Of a DNA stretch of 64,000 nt, positions 59,953 to 64,000 are shown in pieces. The translations under genes and the position numbers were made by a program. Within the stretch, counting starts at the first letter, position 1; each line of letters opens with the position of its first letter. Source of the DNA: Leptospira kirschneri serovar Cynopteri str. 3522 CT. GTDB taxonomy: Bacteria; Spirochaetota; Leptospiria; Leptospirales; Leptospiraceae. The stretch covers positions 248,001-312,000 of the forward strand of contig NZ_AHMN02000004.1 of NCBI RefSeq assembly GCF_000243695.2, given 5' to 3'. Under the pieces are notes generated by a model, which ran no database searches, was not told the origin of the DNA, and worked only from the letters and a program-made list of their open reading frames with translations.

Positions 59953-60374
59953 TAATATTTATAAATAAATTCGAATATTTTGAATTAATAGGGATCAAAA
60001 ATACAAAATTTTAAAATATTTTGATAAAAGTAAGTTTTTATTACTTACAAAAAGTATAATTTTCTAATAGAAAAGAATCTCTGGATCTTTTCACCCAAAA
60101 AATTAAGTTAAAATTAACTTTTTCAAAAAAAAATTGTTGTATTTCCAACAGATTTTATCTTCAGATCCAAGTAATTATGGATAATTATAGTGCTCTCTAT
60201 GATCACGTTCAAACTTAAGTCACACTCTTTCAAACTCAGTGTCTCGTTTCTATTCCGCTCGACAGATCGTGTTTTTGAAACTCAACAAAAGAATCGTTTT
60301 CACATTGATTATACCGAATTTACATTAATATTTAATAAAATTCTTATATATATTTTGAGAACAAATAACAAACG
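59953..60374 (+). other. Noncoding gap with a possible decayed element
   Basis: No credible gene; a 62-codon frame at 60190 overlaps the next start and has no resemblance to a protein family. At 60036-60180 the order of short blocks (ACTTACAAAAAG, TTTTCTAATAGAAAAGAATC, TTTTCACCCAAAA, TTTCCAACAGATTT, AAGTAATTATGG) parallels the interior and right end of the element at 43644-43895, suggesting an old degenerate copy. Confidence 0.4.
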
Positions 60375-61397
60375 ATGAAGTATCTTTGCACTTTATTTGA
60401 TTTTAATTACCTGCCTTTAGGACTATCTTTGTACGAATCTATTCAATTGCATTTTGGGGATTTTCATCTTTGGGTCCTTGCAATGGACGATAAAACGTAT
60501 ACTTTTTTCAAAGAAAATTCTTTCGATCATATCACAGTAGTTTCGTTAGGTGACATAGAGTCCGAAGATGTTTTAGTGGCAAGAGGGAACCGAACCTGGC
60601 AAGAATATTGTTGGACCCTTTCGCCGGTTTTACCTTCTTATGTGTTGGCTAAAAATCAAAATATAGATCATATAACTTATTTAGATTCAGACATATATTT
60701 TTTTTCCGATGTGGAGCCAATTTATAATGAAATCGGAAAACATTCTGTAATGATCATACCACATCGTTTTCCAGATCGTCTTAAACATCTCGAAGCCAAT
60801 GGAATTTATAATGTTCAAATGGTATATTTTAAACGAGACGAGATAGGAATGAAATGTCTCAACCGTTGGAGAGAACAGTGTTTGGAATGGTGTTATAATC
60901 GATTGGAAGAAGGACGTCTAGGAGATCAAAAGTATTTGGACGTATGGCCACAAACTTATAAAAACGTATGTGTGTTAAAAAATGAGCAGGCAGGAGTCGC
61001 TCTTTGGAATGTAGAAAAATATAAAATCGGAATAAAAGGGGAAAGAGTTTTGATCGATGATAATCCTCTTGTATTTTACCATTTTCATATGTTTAAATTT
61101 TATGCGGGAAATTTTTATGGAACCGGGATTTCCGATTATGGATTGAACTATAAAACTTTAAAAGTTATTTATACAATTTATGTAGAACAATTGATCAAAG
61201 TGGTTTCTCGTTTTAATTTAAAATTAAGAAATTTGAATATTATGGAAATATGCAATATGATCGAAAAAAGGAATTTTTATTCATACTCCTTTTTAAAGAA
61301 GGTTTTTTGGAACGTTTTACTCTATGATTTTGTGGTTTTGAAGAAGATCTTGAAAATTGGTCGGAATTTTCTTTTAAAAATTTATCCAGAAATTTGA
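60375..61397 (+). CDS. Putative GT-A glycosyltransferase (GT8-like)
   Basis: This 340-residue protein starts [20 protein letters not shown], a strand-helix start shared with GT8-type enzymes, and has a DxD metal motif in [20 protein letters not shown] near residue 98. [20 protein letters not shown] near 143 and the late acceptor/His segment [20 protein letters not shown] near 232 fit a transferase that closes over its substrate. I do not recognise a closer family. It probably adds a sugar to the repeat unit. The ATG at 60375 has no strong ribosome-binding site. Confidence 0.7.
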   Translation: MKYLCTLFDFNYLPLGLSLYESIQLHFGDFHLWVLAMDDKTYTFFKENSFDHITVVSLGDIESEDVLVARGNRTWQEYCWTLSPVLPSYVLAKNQNIDHITYLDSDIYFFSDVEPIYNEIGKHSVMIIPHRFPDRLKHLEANGIYNVQMVYFKRDEIGMKCLNRWREQCLEWCYNRLEEGRLGDQKYLDVWPQTYKNVCVLKNEQAGVALWNVEKYKIGIKGERVLIDDNPLVFYHFHMFKFYAGNFYGTGISDYGLNYKTLKVIYTIYVEQLIKVVSRFNLKLRNLNIMEICNMIEKRNFYSYSFLKKVFWNVLLYDFVVLKKILKIGRNFLLKIYPEI

Positions 61398-61664
61398 AAG
61401 AATAGAATTGAATTTTTAGATAAAATGTGATGGGTTCCATAAAAATAGTCGTATATTCTCACATTATGTGAAACTAAAGCGTTTCGCTTTTTGAACTCAG
61501 GAGGATTACTTCAAACTCAGCAAACGCTTTTTTATGGTCACTCTGGAAACTCAATGCATCGTTCGACAGATCGCGTTTTGAATAAAAATAAAACATATTA
61601 TTTTAATGCGGATTAAAACATTCAATTCGGGTTTTATATCATTTGGAAAGGTATCACTGAGATT
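61398..61664 (+). other. Intergenic gap with a weak terminator-like hairpin
   Basis: AAAGCG at 61476-61481 pairs with CGCTTT at 61485-61490 around a 3-base loop and is followed by two T. This is a weak Rho-independent terminator candidate for the gene before it. Sequence near 61560 (TTCGACAGATCGCGTTTT) resembles that near 60259 (CTCGACAGATCGTGTTTT), so the leaders of the two flanking genes share a short repeat. Confidence 0.4.
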
Positions 61665-62090
61665 ATGGATGAAATTTTAGTTAAGAATTCAGGTTATATA
61701 AACTTAAAAAAAGTTAGAGATGATAGAGATGGAAATTTAATCATATTAGAAGGTATAAAAGATGTGCCTTTCGAAATAAAACGAGTTTATTATATTAATA
61801 ATTTAGAAAATTCTGTGAGTGTAAGAGGACAACACGCTCATAAAGAAATCGAACAAGCGATTTTTTGCGTTAGCGGAAGTTTTACATTGAAATTGGATGA
61901 TGGAAAAACAAAACAGGAAATTTTAATGAACAGGGATAACGTCGGAGTTCTTTTGGGAAGGATGCTTTGGCATGCTATGGAGAATTTTTCTTCCGGCTGT
62001 ATTCTTCTTGTTGTCGCTTCGGATTATTATAGAGAGGACGACTACATAAGAAATTATTCGGACTTTATCCGACTGGTTGAGAAAAGTTAA
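61665..62090 (+). CDS. fdtA: dTDP-4-keto-6-deoxyglucose 3,4-ketoisomerase (FdtA type)
   Basis: This 141-residue cupin matches the FdtA/QdtA/TylM-type sugar 3,4-ketoisomerases. It has [20 protein letters not shown] near residue 36, then [20 protein letters not shown] near 56 with the catalytic His pair, and [19 protein letters not shown] near 98. It moves the keto group from C-4 to C-3 of dTDP-4-keto-6-deoxyglucose. It lies 2 bases before the aminotransferase that would use its product, the usual arrangement for dTDP-Fuc3N or Qui3N. FdtA and QdtA differ in C-4 stereochemistry, which I cannot read from sequence. Confidence 0.85.
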   Translation: MDEILVKNSGYINLKKVRDDRDGNLIILEGIKDVPFEIKRVYYINNLENSVSVRGQHAHKEIEQAIFCVSGSFTLKLDDGKTKQEILMNRDNVGVLLGRMLWHAMENFSSGCILLVVASDYYREDDYIRNYSDFIRLVEKS

Positions 62091-62092
62091 AT

Positions 62093-63184
<1,092 letters not shown>

Positions 63185-63362
63185 AAGACTTTTATGTTTA
63201 TCGAAAATAAAAAACTTCTAAATATAAGTATTTCATAAAATATAAATGATCTAATAAAAGTAGAACGATTTGATTGTATAAAAGTTTTTACTCTGCTTTT
63301 TAGAAGAAAAATTATAGAAATTTAAAATCGAATTTTGAAGAACCTTAGATTAATTTTGATAC

Positions 63363-64000
63363 ATGATTCCCAAAGAACCAAAAATCTCGATAATCACTAT
63401 CAATTTAAATAATCTGGAAGGATTACGTAAAACTTTAGAAAGTGTTCGTTTGCAAACTTATACAAATTTCGAATTGATAGTCGTAGACGGAGGTTCGACG
63501 GACGGAAGTTTTGAATATTTAAAATCAAATCTGAATTTAATCAAGAAGTTCATCTCCGAAAAAGATAAAGGAATTTATAATGCACAAAACAAAGGAATTT
63601 TGCTTTCTAAAGGAGAGTATCTCGTTTTTTTAAATGCGGGAGATGCTCTGTTGCAAAAAGATGTATTATCGGAAATTTCTAAATTTTTAGAACAAGATAT
63701 TGATTTAGTATATGGAGATATACTAATAGACTCTAAAGATCATGGAATTATTGAAAGAAAATATCCGGATCGATTGAATTATTTTTATTGGTCGATAAAG
63801 TCTTTATGCCATCAGGCGACTTTTATCCGTAAAAATCTTTTCGATTTATACGGGTATTATAATGAAGAATATTTATTTGCTGCGGATTTTGAATTTTTTC
63901 ACAGATTTTGGTTTAATAAAAATATAAAAATAAAACACGCGCCTGTATTTGTAATTTTATACGATTTTAATGGAGTAAGCGCTCAACCGAAAAATAGAAA
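63363..64000 (+). CDS. Family 2 glycosyltransferase (5' part)
   Basis: The frame from ATG 63363 is still open at the window edge, giving 212 residues. It is a standard GT2: KISIITINLNNLEGLRKTLE near residue 7, IVVDGGSTDGSFEYLK near 39, NAQNKGILLSKGEYLVFLNA near 75 ending in the AGDAL metal site, VYGDILIDSKDHGIIERKYP near 113 and CHQATFIRKNLFDLYGYYNE near 142. This pattern is common in O-antigen transferases of the WcaA/colanic type. Its donor is unknown. Spacing of 178 bases from fdtB may hold its own promoter. Confidence 0.85.
   Translation, partial: MIPKEPKISIITINLNNLEGLRKTLESVRLQTYTNFELIVVDGGSTDGSFEYLKSNLNLIKKFISEKDKGIYNAQNKGILLSKGEYLVFLNAGDALLQKDVLSEISKFLEQDIDLVYGDILIDSKDHGIIERKYPDRLNYFYWSIKSLCHQATFIRKNLFDLYGYYNEEYLFAADFEFFHRFWFNKNIKIKHAPVFVILYDFNGVSAQPKNR

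Noticed and set aside
60190..60378. 62-codon ORF before the GT8-like gene
   Set aside because: Unusual composition, no family, overlap with the real start at 60375, and likely part of leader DNA shared with 61560.

Overview
The window looks like part of the O-antigen (rfb-type) lipopolysaccharide locus of a Leptospira species, probably one of the pathogenic group. The reasons are: very AT-rich DNA; nearly every intact gene on the + strand over 64 kb; a dense set of nucleotide-sugar, sugar-methyltransferase and glycosyltransferase genes; families best known from Leptospira loci (a TIGR04325/LIC12133-type methyltransferase, a PFTS-motif protein, a TIGR04372-type glycosyltransferase); and relics of IS110-, IS3- and IS5-family elements. 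Family assignments come from reading the proteins by eye; no database search was run. Both edges cut through genes.

Layout. (A) 1-6212: nucleotide-sugar tailoring with a zinc dehydrogenase, two zinc-ribbon C-methyltransferases around a WbuC-type cupin, a DegT-type aminotransferase and a sugar N-formyltransferase. (B) 6213-11144: a rearrangement scar. It holds an IS5-type element, an older IS5-superfamily transposase broken by an IS110-type relic, one intact glycosyltransferase, a 40-codon stub of a lost gene, and a second copy of the DNA flanking the IS5 element that lacks the IS and so shows the pre-insertion sequence. (C) 11145-15051: FkbM methyltransferase, ABC exporter and RmlD-like reductase. 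(D) 15048-25697: a nonulosonic (pseudaminic/legionaminic-like) acid module with PseC, PseG, PseH and PseI homologues plus a second NeuB-like synthase, a cytidylyltransferase, a GSA-type aminotransferase and a nitrilase-fold hydrolase, interrupted by an IS3 relic.

(E) 25814-40804: a PFTS-motif protein, several methyltransferases and a set of KdsA-, KdsB- and KdsC-like genes, with a free-standing CBS protein, an HpcH/HpaI aldolase, two SDRs and a PhyH-type dioxygenase. The Kds-like proteins differ from housekeeping Kdo enzymes at signature positions, so this may be a pathway to a Kdo-like sugar other than Kdo. It is the best candidate here for an undescribed system. (F) 41531-47941: a GT2, an IS5-family element, a 252-bp inverted-repeat element with a 9-bp target duplication, a methyltransferase and two broken polymerase-like membrane genes. 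(G) 48040-64000: a classical Wzx/Wzy block with a GT4, FnlA-FnlB-FnlC for UDP-L-FucNAc, WbuB-like transferase, WbaP-like initiating transferase, Wzy/WaaL-like protein, Wzx flippase, further glycosyltransferases, and FdtA-FdtB for a dTDP-3-amino-3,6-dideoxyhexose.

How the parts fit. Modules A, D, E and G make activated sugars. The WbaP-like enzyme would start the unit on undecaprenyl phosphate, the glycosyltransferases extend it, methyl-, formyl- and acetyl-transferases decorate it, and Wzx/Wzy (or the ABC exporter) would move and polymerise it. The locus is a mosaic: three copies of a roughly 80-100 bp TA-flanked inverted-repeat element, two IS5 elements, several IS relics and three genes broken by single-base changes show repeated rearrangement.
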